NCBI RefSeq assembly: GCF_028705895.1
Contig: NZ_JAQWCQ010000021.1
Span: forward strand, 1-52,526
Source of the DNA: Massilibacteroides sp.
GTDB taxonomy: Bacteria > Bacteroidota > Bacteroidia > Bacteroidales > Tannerellaceae
DNA length: 52,526 nt
Direction: 5' to 3'
Program-made: the position numbers and the translations under genes
Part shown: positions 36,866-45,123 of the stretch, piece by piece
How the letters are laid out: every line of letters starts with the position of its first letter
Numbering within the stretch: position 1 is the stretch's first letter
The notes under the pieces: model-generated
Seen by the model: only the letters and a program-made list of their open reading frames with translations
The model's database searches: none
What the model was told of the DNA's origin: nothing

Positions 36866-37867
36866 ATGAATTATAAGTCAGTCTTAATAACAGGTGGCAC
36901 AGGTTCTTTCGGAAAGAAATTTGTTGAAACAATAATAAAGAGATACCCCGAAATTTCCCGGATTGTTATTTATTCCAGAGATGAATTAAAACAATTTGAG
37001 ATGGCTCAGATTTATCCGCATGATAAATTTAAGCAACTGCGCTTTTTTATTGGTGATGTTCGTGATGCCGCTCGTTTGAAACGTGCATGTGAAGGTATTG
37101 ATGTGATTATACATGCTGCCGCATTGAAGCAGGTACCCACAGCCGAATATAATCCTGACGAATGCATTAAAACAAATATAGGAGGTGCCCAGAATATAAT
37201 TGATGCTGCCTTGGCGACTGACGTAAAAGTAGTGGTGGCTCTTTCAACGGACAAAGCTGCAGCACCTATTAACCTGTATGGTGCGACCAAACTCTGCTCC
37301 GACAAATTATTTATTGCAGCCAATAATATCAAAGGAAAAAGAGACCTCCGCTTTTCAGTTGTCCGTTATGGGAACGTAATGGGTTCCAGAGGTTCTGTGA
37401 TCCCCTTTTTTATGAATAAAAAGAGCTCGGGAGTACTTCCTATTACGCACAAGGATATGACCCGGTTTAATATTTCATTGGAAGAAGGTGTTGACATGGT
37501 CATGTGGGCTATTGAAAACGCAATTGGCGGAGAAATTTTTGTTCCCAAAATACCATCCTATCGGATCGAAACCGTAGCCAAGGCTATTGCTCCGGATGCT
37601 AAATTAGAATATGTCGGTATTCGCCCCGGAGAAAAGTTGCATGAAGAAATGATTACGGAAAGCGATTCATATAACACAATCGAATTCGACCGTTATTATG
37701 CTATACTGGCTTCCGGAGTAGATAAGGAGAAATTTAAACAAGCCTATAATGCGAAAGACGTTCCTCTTGGATTTAAATATAATTCAGGAGAAAATACAGA
37801 CTGGGAGACCGTTGAGAGTATGCGCGAGAAAATATTGAAATATGTCGATCCAACCTATAAATTCTGA
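36866..37867 (+). CDS. pseB: UDP-N-acetylglucosamine 4,6-dehydratase (5-inverting), PseB
   Basis: A 333-aa short-chain dehydrogenase-type enzyme catalysing the first step to pseudaminic acid: UDP-GlcNAc to the 4-keto-6-deoxy-L-arabino sugar. NAD binding TGGTGSFGKKFVE at 9-21, YSRDELKQFEM (switch motif) near 40, GDVRDAARLKRACEGID, IIHAAALKQVP, ALSTDKAAAPINLYGATK with the catalytic residues, RYGNVMGSRGSVIPFF and GIRPGEKLHEEMI. All are typical of PseB/FlaA1. First of the five pse genes; 18 bases after the transferase gene. Confidence 0.95.
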   Translation: MNYKSVLITGGTGSFGKKFVETIIKRYPEISRIVIYSRDELKQFEMAQIYPHDKFKQLRFFIGDVRDAARLKRACEGIDVIIHAAALKQVPTAEYNPDECIKTNIGGAQNIIDAALATDVKVVVALSTDKAAAPINLYGATKLCSDKLFIAANNIKGKRDLRFSVVRYGNVMGSRGSVIPFFMNKKSSGVLPITHKDMTRFNISLEEGVDMVMWAIENAIGGEIFVPKIPSYRIETVAKAIAPDAKLEYVGIRPGEKLHEEMITESDSYNTIEFDRYYAILASGVDKEKFKQAYNAKDVPLGFKYNSGENTDWETVESMREKILKYVDPTYKF

Positions 37868-37868
37868 G

Positions 37869-39029
37869 ATGAAACCGATATCATACGGACGCCAGCATAT
37901 TACGGAGGAAGATATTCAGGCAGTTGTTGATGTATTGAGATCTGACTATCTGACACAAGGCCCACAGATCGATCAATTTGAAAAAGCATTTGCTGCGTAT
38001 GTCGGTGCTAAGTATGCTGTTGCCGTTAATAACGGAACTGCCGCCTTGCATCTTTCTGCATTGGCCTTGCAGGTCAAAACAGGGGATAAAGTGATCGTCA
38101 CCCCGTTGACCTTTGCCGCGAGTGCAAATTGCATTCGTTATTGCGGGGGTGAGGTTGTATTCTGCGATATAAATGCAGATACCTACCTAATGGATTTAGA
38201 GAAGTTGAGAGCTTTGCTTTCTACTTACCCGAAAGGTACATTCAAAGGGATTATCCCCGTAGATTTTGCCGGGTATCCTATTCAGGCAGAAGCTTTCCGG
38301 GAAATAGCCGATTCTTACGGTTTGTGGATAATAGAAGATGCCTGTCATGCACCGGGAGCTTATTTCTTGAATAGTAAAGGGCAGAAACAAGAAACCGGAA
38401 ATGGCGTTTATTCAGACCTTACTGTCTTTTCTTTTCATCCGGTGAAGCATATCACAACAGGTGAAGGAGGAATGGTTACGACCAATGACCCTTTGCTTTA
38501 TGAACGCTTATTATTATATCGTACGCACGGAATCACAAAAGACCCCCAAAAGCTAATGCGACAAGAAGGCGGCTGGTATATGGAGATGCAGGAACTGGGT
38601 TATAATTACCGGATTACCGATTTTCAAGCAGCACTTGGTTATTCGCAGCTAAAAAGAGCGGATTCGGGAGTGGAACGCCGGCGTCGGTTGATTGAACGAT
38701 ACAATAGCGCCTTTTCAAGAACCGATAAGATAAAGACTCCAGTCGAAGAGAAAGGAATATGTCATGTGTACCATTTATACGTAATTCAGGTAGAAGACAG
38801 ACTTGGCTTATATAATTATTTGCGTGAACATCAGATTTTTGCCCAGGTGCATTATGTTCCGCTTCATACGATGCCGTATTATCTGGAAAGAGGGAACAAG
38901 GTGGGTGACTGTCCCGTGGTGGAAGAATACTATAAGCATTGCTTGAGTCTGCCTCTATTCCCAACCTTGACAGATGAAGAACAGAATTACATTATAGACA
39001 AGGTCTTATCTTTTGTTGGAAAAAGCTGA
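37869..39029 (+). CDS. pseC: UDP-4-amino-4,6-dideoxy-N-acetyl-L-altrosamine transaminase, PseC
   Basis: A 386-aa PLP aminotransferase of the DegT/DnrJ/EryC1 family that aminates C-4 of the PseB product. Start at ATG 37869 (MKPISYGRQHITEEDIQAVV), one base after the pseB stop; an upstream in-frame ATG lies inside pseB. Motifs: SDYLTQGPQIDQFEKAFA, AVNNGTAALHLSALAL, VTPLTFAASANCIRYCGG, IIEDACHAPGA, and the PLP lysine in FSFHPVKHITTGEGG. The initial KPISYGRQ and the length match PseC. Confidence 0.95.
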   Translation: MKPISYGRQHITEEDIQAVVDVLRSDYLTQGPQIDQFEKAFAAYVGAKYAVAVNNGTAALHLSALALQVKTGDKVIVTPLTFAASANCIRYCGGEVVFCDINADTYLMDLEKLRALLSTYPKGTFKGIIPVDFAGYPIQAEAFREIADSYGLWIIEDACHAPGAYFLNSKGQKQETGNGVYSDLTVFSFHPVKHITTGEGGMVTTNDPLLYERLLLYRTHGITKDPQKLMRQEGGWYMEMQELGYNYRITDFQAALGYSQLKRADSGVERRRRLIERYNSAFSRTDKIKTPVEEKGICHVYHLYVIQVEDRLGLYNYLREHQIFAQVHYVPLHTMPYYLERGNKVGDCPVVEEYYKHCLSLPLFPTLTDEEQNYIIDKVLSFVGKS

Positions 39030-39032
39030 ACT

Positions 39033-39734
39033 ATGTCGAAAAAGAGACTTGCCATCATACCTGCCCGTGGAGGAAGCAAACGCATTCCCGGAAAGAATAA
39101 GCGTAGTTTTCTTGGAAAGCCCATCATTGCTTATTCAATAGAAATAGCCATTCGCTCCGGTTTGTTTGATGAAGTCATGGTTTCTACGGATGATGAGGAA
39201 ATTGCAGCGATTGCCGTCGAATATGGGGCAAGGGTTCCCTTCTTTCGTTCAGTAGAAAAGGCTGGTGATTATGCTACCTTGACTGATGTTTTGATTGAAG
39301 TTGTGCAGGAATATGAAAGTCGGGGAGAAGTTTTTGATACCCTTTGTTGTTTGTTGGCTACAGCTCCTCTTCTGGCAATAGATGATCTGAAAGCTGGATA
39401 TGCGGCATTAGCAGAAGGAGGCTTTGATTCTGCCTGTGCGGTTGTCCCTTTTTCTTATCCTATCCTTCGGGCTCTTGACCTTGCCGATGATGGTATATTG
39501 AGTATGAGATGGCCGGAATATGCTTTTACGCGTAGCCAGGATTTAAAAACGGCTTACCATGATACGGGAACTTTCTATTGGATCAAACGGGACACATTAC
39601 TGTCGGAGAAAAAGCTTTTTACTGCAAAGGGTACAGCTATCGTTTTAGATGAACGTTCCATACAAGACATTGATACGGAAACCGATTGGTTACTGGCCGA
39701 ACTAAAATACAAATTAAAATTTCCCTCGCCATGA
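39033..39734 (+). CDS. pseF: Pseudaminic acid cytidylyltransferase, PseF
   Basis: A 233-aa enzyme that activates pseudaminic acid with CTP to CMP-pseudaminic acid. The CMP-sugar synthetase signature AIIPARGGSKRIPGKNKRSF lies at residues 7-26, followed by VMVSTDDEEIAAIA, LLATAPLLAIDDLKAGY and a metal-binding DIDTETDW near 218. Position among pse genes decides it over CMP-neuraminate synthetase. It starts three bases after pseC and shares ATGA with pseG. Confidence 0.92.
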   Translation: MSKKRLAIIPARGGSKRIPGKNKRSFLGKPIIAYSIEIAIRSGLFDEVMVSTDDEEIAAIAVEYGARVPFFRSVEKAGDYATLTDVLIEVVQEYESRGEVFDTLCCLLATAPLLAIDDLKAGYAALAEGGFDSACAVVPFSYPILRALDLADDGILSMRWPEYAFTRSQDLKTAYHDTGTFYWIKRDTLLSEKKLFTAKGTAIVLDERSIQDIDTETDWLLAELKYKLKFPSP

Positions 39735-41188
39735 TAAAGGCTGTTATTGTCACCGAAGGATACAAATACACCGGCTATGGACATATTACCCGTTGTACGG
39801 CAATTGCCAAAGCTTTTCAGCAACTTAATAATGTTGATGTTTCCTTTATTCTGAATGGTGATAAACCGGCGTTAACTCTTTTGGCGGATTATAATACAGT
39901 TGTGCTGAACTGGCTGGAAGAGGAAGAGCAACTCATTGAACGATTGTCGGCTTGTGATATCGTTGTGGTAGATTCCTATTTGGCAGCCGAAACCATATAT
40001 GAGTCAATTGCAGAAACGGTTGGAACCTGCCTTTTTCTGGATGATTTTAACCGTATAGATTATCCTCCGGGTATAATCGTTAACGGAACTGTCGGTACGG
40101 AAATCTTAACCTATCCTTCACAAGCCAAATCTGATCTTCTTCTTGGACGAAAATACGTGTTGTTACGCCCTCCTTTTCCGGATATGCCTCCAAGAACTTT
40201 CTTCAAAGAGCGGATTGAAACAATCCTGATAACCTTTGGAGGAACCGACCTTTTGGGACTTAGCCAAATAGTTCTTCCTATTTTAACCGCTGCCTATCCT
40301 GATGTAAAAAAGTATGTGATTCTGGGATCTTCTTTTTCGGAAGCGAATAAAATAGAATTACTCGGAGATGAGCAAACTGTCTTTTTCAGGAATGTCACAG
40401 CAGAAGAAATGGGGAAATTGATGGCGGAAGCTGATGTGGCAGTTTCTGCAGCCGGACAAACCATAAATGAATTGGGACGAACCGGATTACCCACCGTTAT
40501 TTTTAAGGTGGCAGCCAACCAGGAAAATAATATTAAGGGCTGGATAGAGAGTGGTTTTATTACGACTTATATTGATGCCACTCAACCATGGTCGGTTGAT
40601 GAATTGCTGGATGCTTTAGCTGCTCTGGAAACTGCCGATATACGGAAAAAACGTTCTCTTTTGGGGCAATCAGTTATTGATGGTAAAGGTGCAATACGTG
40701 TTGGCAAGGCTGCCGTTTCATCTCATTGTATAAAAAAGATGAGAATAGCTAAGGCAACGGACGCAGATTTGATTCCGCTCTTTCATTTAGCCAATGATCA
40801 GGAAGTCAGAAAACAATCTTTCTCTACGAATCCTATTACACTTCAGGAGCATAGCAACTGGTTTCTGTCTGTTCTAAAGAATACAAACCGGTTACTTTTT
40901 GTTTTCTTTGTCTGTGATTCGTTTGTCGGTCAGGTACGTATGGATATAGCTGATGCCAAGGCGGTGGTAAGTATTAGTCTTCAGGCAGAATATAGGGGGC
41001 TTGGTCTGGCATCTGAAATGTTGCGTCTGGCTTTGTCGGAATTAAAAAAAGAACGAATAGAAGTGGAGTTAGTCTGTGCTTATGTAAAAGAAGATAATAT
41101 TGCATCTCAGAAATTGTTCTTGAAAGCTGGATTTCTCTCTTGTGATTGTGAAAAAGAAAAGACGTTGAAGTATTATTATAGTTTATGA
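39731..41188 (+). CDS. PseG-PseH fusion: UDP-sugar hydrolase + N-acetyltransferase
   Basis: A 485-aa bifunctional protein beginning at the ATG that overlaps the pseF stop (ATGA). Residues 1 to about 335 are PseG, which removes UDP from the diacetamido sugar: GYKYTGYGHITRC with the catalytic His at 18, VVVDSYLA, TFGGTDLLGLSQ, and AAGQTINELGRTGLPTVIFKVAANQENN. Residues from about 337 are a GNAT acetyltransferase equal to PseH: RIAKATDADLIPLFHLANDQ, and the acetyl-CoA loop AEYRGLGLASEMLRLA. Thus two non-adjacent chemical steps (4-N-acetylation and UDP hydrolysis follow each other) are joined in one chain. It overlaps pseI by ATGA. Confidence 0.92.
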   Translation: MIKAVIVTEGYKYTGYGHITRCTAIAKAFQQLNNVDVSFILNGDKPALTLLADYNTVVLNWLEEEEQLIERLSACDIVVVDSYLAAETIYESIAETVGTCLFLDDFNRIDYPPGIIVNGTVGTEILTYPSQAKSDLLLGRKYVLLRPPFPDMPPRTFFKERIETILITFGGTDLLGLSQIVLPILTAAYPDVKKYVILGSSFSEANKIELLGDEQTVFFRNVTAEEMGKLMAEADVAVSAAGQTINELGRTGLPTVIFKVAANQENNIKGWIESGFITTYIDATQPWSVDELLDALAALETADIRKKRSLLGQSVIDGKGAIRVGKAAVSSHCIKKMRIAKATDADLIPLFHLANDQEVRKQSFSTNPITLQEHSNWFLSVLKNTNRLLFVFFVCDSFVGQVRMDIADAKAVVSISLQAEYRGLGLASEMLRLALSELKKERIEVELVCAYVKEDNIASQKLFLKAGFLSCDCEKEKTLKYYYSL

Positions 41189-42246
41189 AAATGAATTTAT
41201 TTGAACAGTATTGCTTGAATGATCCGAATTCAGATCGAGTGTTTGTGATTGCAGAACTTTCTGCGAATCACAATCAGAATTTTGAGATCGCTGTTGAAAC
41301 AATCCGTGCAGCAAAGGAGGCAGGAGCTGATGCAATAAAATTGCAAACCTATACAGCTGATACAATAACGATAGACTGTGACAATCCTTATTTCCAGATA
41401 AAACAAGATACCTTGTGGGATGGAACAACATTGTATAAATTATACCAACAGGCCTATACTACTTGGGAATGGCAGCCTAAATTGAAACAAATTGCCGAAG
41501 AAGAAGGGCTTGTCTTTTTTTCTTCTCCATTTGATAAATCTGCTGTCGATTTTTTGGAAACAATGGATGTACCGGCTTATAAGATTGCCAGCTTTGAGAT
41601 CACGGATATTCCCTTGATCGAATATGTTGCATCAAAAGGAAAGCCAGTAATCTTTTCTACCGGTATTGCTACCCGTGAAGAAATTGAAGATGCTATACAA
41701 GCCTGCAGAAGGGTGGGTAATGAACATATTGCTATGTTGAAATGCACATCTTCTTATCCAGCGCCTATAGAATTAGCCAATCTAAAAATGATACCTGCTA
41801 TGCGCGAAGACTTTGGCGTCCCCGTAGGCTTGTCAGATCATACTATGGAAGGAATAGTTCCTGTTGCTGCAGTCGCTTTAGGTGCAAGGATAGTAGAGAA
41901 ACATTTTATTTTAGATCGTTCTATTGGGGGGCCAGATTCTACCTTTTCTATGGAAAAAGATGAGTTTAAAAAAATGGTTCAAGATATTAGGCAAGTAGAA
42001 AAGGCCTTAGGGAAAGTTTCTTACGAATTATCTGAGAAAGTGAAAAATAATCGTAAATTTGCTCGATCTCTTTTTGTAGTTAAGGACATGAAAAAGGGGG
42101 ATATTATAACGGAAGAAAATGTAAAATCTATTCGGCCGGGAGATGGATTAGCTCCGAGATATCTACCGGAAATAATGGGTGAAGAAGTAATTTGTAATAT
42201 AAAAACCGGGACCCCTTTTGATTTTAAATTTATAAAACGTAAATAG
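41185..42246 (+). CDS. pseI: Pseudaminic acid synthase, PseI
   Basis: A 353-aa NeuB-type enzyme that condenses the PseG product with phosphoenolpyruvate to pseudaminic acid. N-terminal TIM-barrel motifs: VIAELSANHNQNFEIAVETI, EAGADAIKLQTYTADT, FFSSPFDKSAVDFLE, YKIASFEITDIPLI, GKPVIFSTGIATREEI, VGLSDHTM and EKHFILDRSIGGPDSTFS. The C-terminal SAF/antifreeze-like domain (residues about 290-350, FARSLFVVKDMKKGDIITEENV ... RPGDGLAPRYL) is complete. Length and ELSANHNQ favour PseI over NeuB. Confidence 0.94.
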   Translation: MKMNLFEQYCLNDPNSDRVFVIAELSANHNQNFEIAVETIRAAKEAGADAIKLQTYTADTITIDCDNPYFQIKQDTLWDGTTLYKLYQQAYTTWEWQPKLKQIAEEEGLVFFSSPFDKSAVDFLETMDVPAYKIASFEITDIPLIEYVASKGKPVIFSTGIATREEIEDAIQACRRVGNEHIAMLKCTSSYPAPIELANLKMIPAMREDFGVPVGLSDHTMEGIVPVAAVALGARIVEKHFILDRSIGGPDSTFSMEKDEFKKMVQDIRQVEKALGKVSYELSEKVKNNRKFARSLFVVKDMKKGDIITEENVKSIRPGDGLAPRYLPEIMGEEVICNIKTGTPFDFKFIKRK

Positions 42247-42296
42247 ACTATAGAAACAAATTAATACCATAAATAAATTGAGGCATACATGATTTT

Positions 42297-43352
42297 ATGA
42301 AAAATAAGCTCTTTTTATTGTTTTTTGCTCTCACGTTACTGTCGTGCTCTAAAGCGGAAGTAGAAAGAGAATTACGCTCTGGGACTCTCTTGACGTTGAC
42401 AAATGCTAGTTTAGTCGAAAAAAAAGATGGTTTTCACTTAGCTTTTCCTTCTATTTCTGCAACTGCTGATTTTCCAAAAATCTTTATTGTTTATCGCGAA
42501 GGTAAAACTCATGTGAGTTATGATGGTGTTCTTATGCAGAAAGAGAGTATAGATAAAGGGAAAACATGGATTAACAAAAAGATTATTTATCAACCAGCTT
42601 CGGGTGCTGATGCTCGTGATCCGCAATTCTTGAGACTTCCAGATGGTACTATACTTTGTCGTTTCTTTGAACGGAGTTTCTCTGCTGAAGGGAAAGAAAT
42701 ATCAGATGTGAAATGCCTTATCTCAAAAAATAATGGGCACTCTTATACTTATTTATCAACACTACCTAATATATCACAGAACAATCTGTGTGGAGCAAGG
42801 GGGAATATGTTGCTTGTGAATAATGAAATTTTTTCAGTGAGTTATAATCAATGGTCTAATTCTTGGTTAGTCAAATCACAAGATATGGGGAAGACCTGGG
42901 AGTATGTTACCAGTTTGGATGGAACTATTAACCCATATTACCCCGGAACGCGAATTAATGAAGTTTCCATTGGCTATGATAAAGGAAAGATGTTGCTCAT
43001 TGGTCGTCAGGCGGAAAATGGTGATAAAAAACTACTTGCCGGAATCAGTGAAAACTTCGGGATGACATGGACATGGGAAAAAATATCGATTCAAGGACAT
43101 GCTCCTTCTCTTACTTTTGCTAAAGATCGTTTTATTCTGTCTTATCGGGATGTTTCGTCAACTTCGAATTTTAATTTCTCTGTGGTTACCATGGGAATTG
43201 ATCAAGCTCTTCTCTCTGAACCTGAAGTTTTAATAACTGATAGTTCTTTCGATTTGGGATATGGAGATGTATTGCTTCTTGAAAAGGAATATCTCATTTG
43301 TTTTTATTGGAGAAATATGATTTTTTGTATGACAAAGCCTATAGAGTTTTAG
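42297..43352 (+). CDS. Sialidase-fold (BNR repeat) lipoprotein at the end of the pse operon
   Basis: A 351-aa lipoprotein (lipobox LTLLSC, Cys17). It has Asp-box repeats of a beta-propeller: SIDKGKTW (84-91), SQDMGKTW (194-201), SENFGMTW (251-258) and a weaker SKNNGHSY (143-150). Conserved-looking Arg positions occur in IVYREGKTH (67), ADARDPQFLRLPDG (107), LIGRQ (237) and LSYRDV (284), reminiscent of the Arg triad that binds the sialic acid carboxylate in GH33 enzymes. Because it lies 50 bases after pseI, it may act on, or bind, pseudaminic acid. I cannot confirm catalytic residues, and a lectin or structural role is possible. It overlaps the convergent GT4 gene by four bases. Confidence 0.75.
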   Translation: MKNKLFLLFFALTLLSCSKAEVERELRSGTLLTLTNASLVEKKDGFHLAFPSISATADFPKIFIVYREGKTHVSYDGVLMQKESIDKGKTWINKKIIYQPASGADARDPQFLRLPDGTILCRFFERSFSAEGKEISDVKCLISKNNGHSYTYLSTLPNISQNNLCGARGNMLLVNNEIFSVSYNQWSNSWLVKSQDMGKTWEYVTSLDGTINPYYPGTRINEVSIGYDKGKMLLIGRQAENGDKKLLAGISENFGMTWTWEKISIQGHAPSLTFAKDRFILSYRDVSSTSNFNFSVVTMGIDQALLSEPEVLITDSSFDLGYGDVLLLEKEYLICFYWRNMIFCMTKPIEF

Positions 43353-44380
43353 TTCAATAACCCCTGATATAGTTTATCTAATTCCTCGTTTATCTTTTTC
43401 TGTCCAAATGTGTTCTGTGATAAATCTTTTGCTGCATGACCAAGTTTTTGTCGTTGCAATGTACTTCCCATTAATAATGATATTTTTTCTTTTAACTCAA
43501 CGATATCCCCAGGATGGAATAAATAGCCGTTTTTCCCATCTATAACAATGTCAGGTATTCCACCTACGGGAGTGGTAATGAAAGGTATTCCATAAGAGCA
43601 TGCGTCTAAAATCGCAGTAGGGAAGCCTTCAGCATAACTTGGCAAGCAAAAAATAGAGGCTTTTGAAAATAAGTTGTGTTTTTCCTCTCCAGTAATCCAT
43701 CCAGGGAAAATAACAAGGTCTTCTATGCCTGATTTTTTAGCATATTCTTTTCCTTGCTTTATTTCTCCATTCCCTGCCAAAACTAATGTCCAGTCCGGAT
43801 ACTCTTTTGTTGTTTGTGCAAAAGCTTCAATTAGATCAATGTATCCCTTTTTTTTATTTAGAACACCTGCATATAAAACGATTTTTTCTTTCTCAATATT
43901 TAAAGTATTGACTTGTCTGCAAGGGTTGTAAATTACAATACATTCTTTTTTGGCTCCAAGACTACTGATAACCCAATCTCTTACAGATCGTGAAAGCGTA
44001 ATAACAGCATTTGCGTTTTTAAAAACGAATTTATATAAAGGAAAGAAGGTGTTGTTGATAGTATTAGTATGAAAATGAATTACTGTTTTTTTTCCCCATA
44101 GTTTAGAATATAGAAAAAGAGGAAGCTTTCGTACTAATGAAGGAGCTTCACTTAAATGAATGTGTATTATGGAATAACGTGGAATTATGGTTAAACTAAT
44201 AAAGTAAGCCTTGATTGCAAACATTAGTTTATGAAAGTTACTCCCATCGGAATGCGTCTCAAGCCATTTCACATGGTATTTGTCCCAGAATGGAAACTTT
44301 TCATATATGTTCAGAACTGCTGTAATTCCTCCCTTCGTTTTTTTGGAAGTAGCGATCATTAAAACCCTTTGCCTGTTCAT
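43349..44380 (-). CDS. Glycosyltransferase family 4
   Basis: A 343-aa GT-B glycosyltransferase. N-terminal ATSKKTKGGITAVLNIY and IIHIHLSEAPS; C-terminal nucleotide-sugar domain with VLYAGVLNKKKGYIDLIEAF, LAGNGEIK, FPGWITGEE, and the E-x7-E motif SYAEGFPTAILDACSYGIPF, then GGIPDIVIDGKNGYLF. The retaining transferase should build a repeat unit of the surface polysaccharide. Its start overlaps the stop of the GT26 gene (ATGA), and its end overlaps the convergent BNR gene by four bases. Confidence 0.93.
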   Translation of the reverse strand: MNRQRVLMIATSKKTKGGITAVLNIYEKFPFWDKYHVKWLETHSDGSNFHKLMFAIKAYFISLTIIPRYSIIHIHLSEAPSLVRKLPLFLYSKLWGKKTVIHFHTNTINNTFFPLYKFVFKNANAVITLSRSVRDWVISSLGAKKECIVIYNPCRQVNTLNIEKEKIVLYAGVLNKKKGYIDLIEAFAQTTKEYPDWTLVLAGNGEIKQGKEYAKKSGIEDLVIFPGWITGEEKHNLFSKASIFCLPSYAEGFPTAILDACSYGIPFITTPVGGIPDIVIDGKNGYLFHPGDIVELKEKISLLMGSTLQRQKLGHAAKDLSQNTFGQKKINEELDKLYQGLLN

Positions 44381-45123
44381 TTTTTCTCTTTAATCCTATT
44401 GTATTCATCGTTAATTAAACGCGGTAATATTTTAATGAATTTTGCATATCGTGGAATGTTTTTCTTCGGTTCTTCAAATGCTCTATATAACCATTCTAAT
44501 TTTAGTTTTAACATCCAGTTCGGTGCTCTTTTAACCTGTCCTGCTCCACCTGCATTAAAATTAAAAATTGCGCCAAAACCAAACATGACTCCTCTGTCGA
44601 TGTACGGTAAAAGACGAAACATAAATTCTTCCTGCTTTGGTGCGCCTAAAGAAACCCAGATGATATCCGGACTATATTCGTTTATTCTGTGGGCAATTTC
44701 TTGATAATCAAAATTTTCTACAGTCCTAAATGGTAGTCCGATGAATGGCATGTCTTCTATCGTAGGATCAACCATTGATAGGTTGGTTCTTAACCCTGCA
44801 AGTACTTCATCCGTATTACCTAAGAAATACTGTTTATATCGGCATAAAGAAACATACTTAGTGAATAAATCCGCACCAATATAAGACGTGAGATTCTGTT
44901 TATGAATTCTGCCTAAAATACGTGCAATATTAGAACCATCACAAATATTTACTAAAGCGTTATTGACAACATTAAGGAATGCAGGGTTAGTATTGGCGAT
45001 TGTTAGATTGTTACTTTCTATTGAGCAAACATATCCTTTCCCTTTATTCGCAATTGTTGATTGAATAATCTTATCAACTTTAGTTTTGTCAAACTCCAGA
45101 TTTACATTAAAATATTGTTTCAT
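44377..45123 (-). CDS. WecG/TagA/CpsF family glycosyltransferase (GT26)
   Basis: A 248-aa transferase. Signatures: CSIESNNLTIANTNPAFLNV, ICDGSNIARILGRIHKQN, GADLFTKYV, IIWVSLGAPKQEEFMFRLL and MFGFGAIFNFNAGGAGQVKR-APNWMLKLKLEWLYRAFEEP, all matching the family, which typically adds the second sugar (for example ManNAc or ManNAcA) to a lipid-linked HexNAc. I start it at the ATG at 45123 overlapping the epimerase stop (ATGA); a more upstream ATG (45156) would lie inside that gene. Confidence 0.94.
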   Translation of the reverse strand: MKQYFNVNLEFDKTKVDKIIQSTIANKGKGYVCSIESNNLTIANTNPAFLNVVNNALVNICDGSNIARILGRIHKQNLTSYIGADLFTKYVSLCRYKQYFLGNTDEVLAGLRTNLSMVDPTIEDMPFIGLPFRTVENFDYQEIAHRINEYSPDIIWVSLGAPKQEEFMFRLLPYIDRGVMFGFGAIFNFNAGGAGQVKRAPNWMLKLKLEWLYRAFEEPKKNIPRYAKFIKILPRLINDEYNRIKEKK

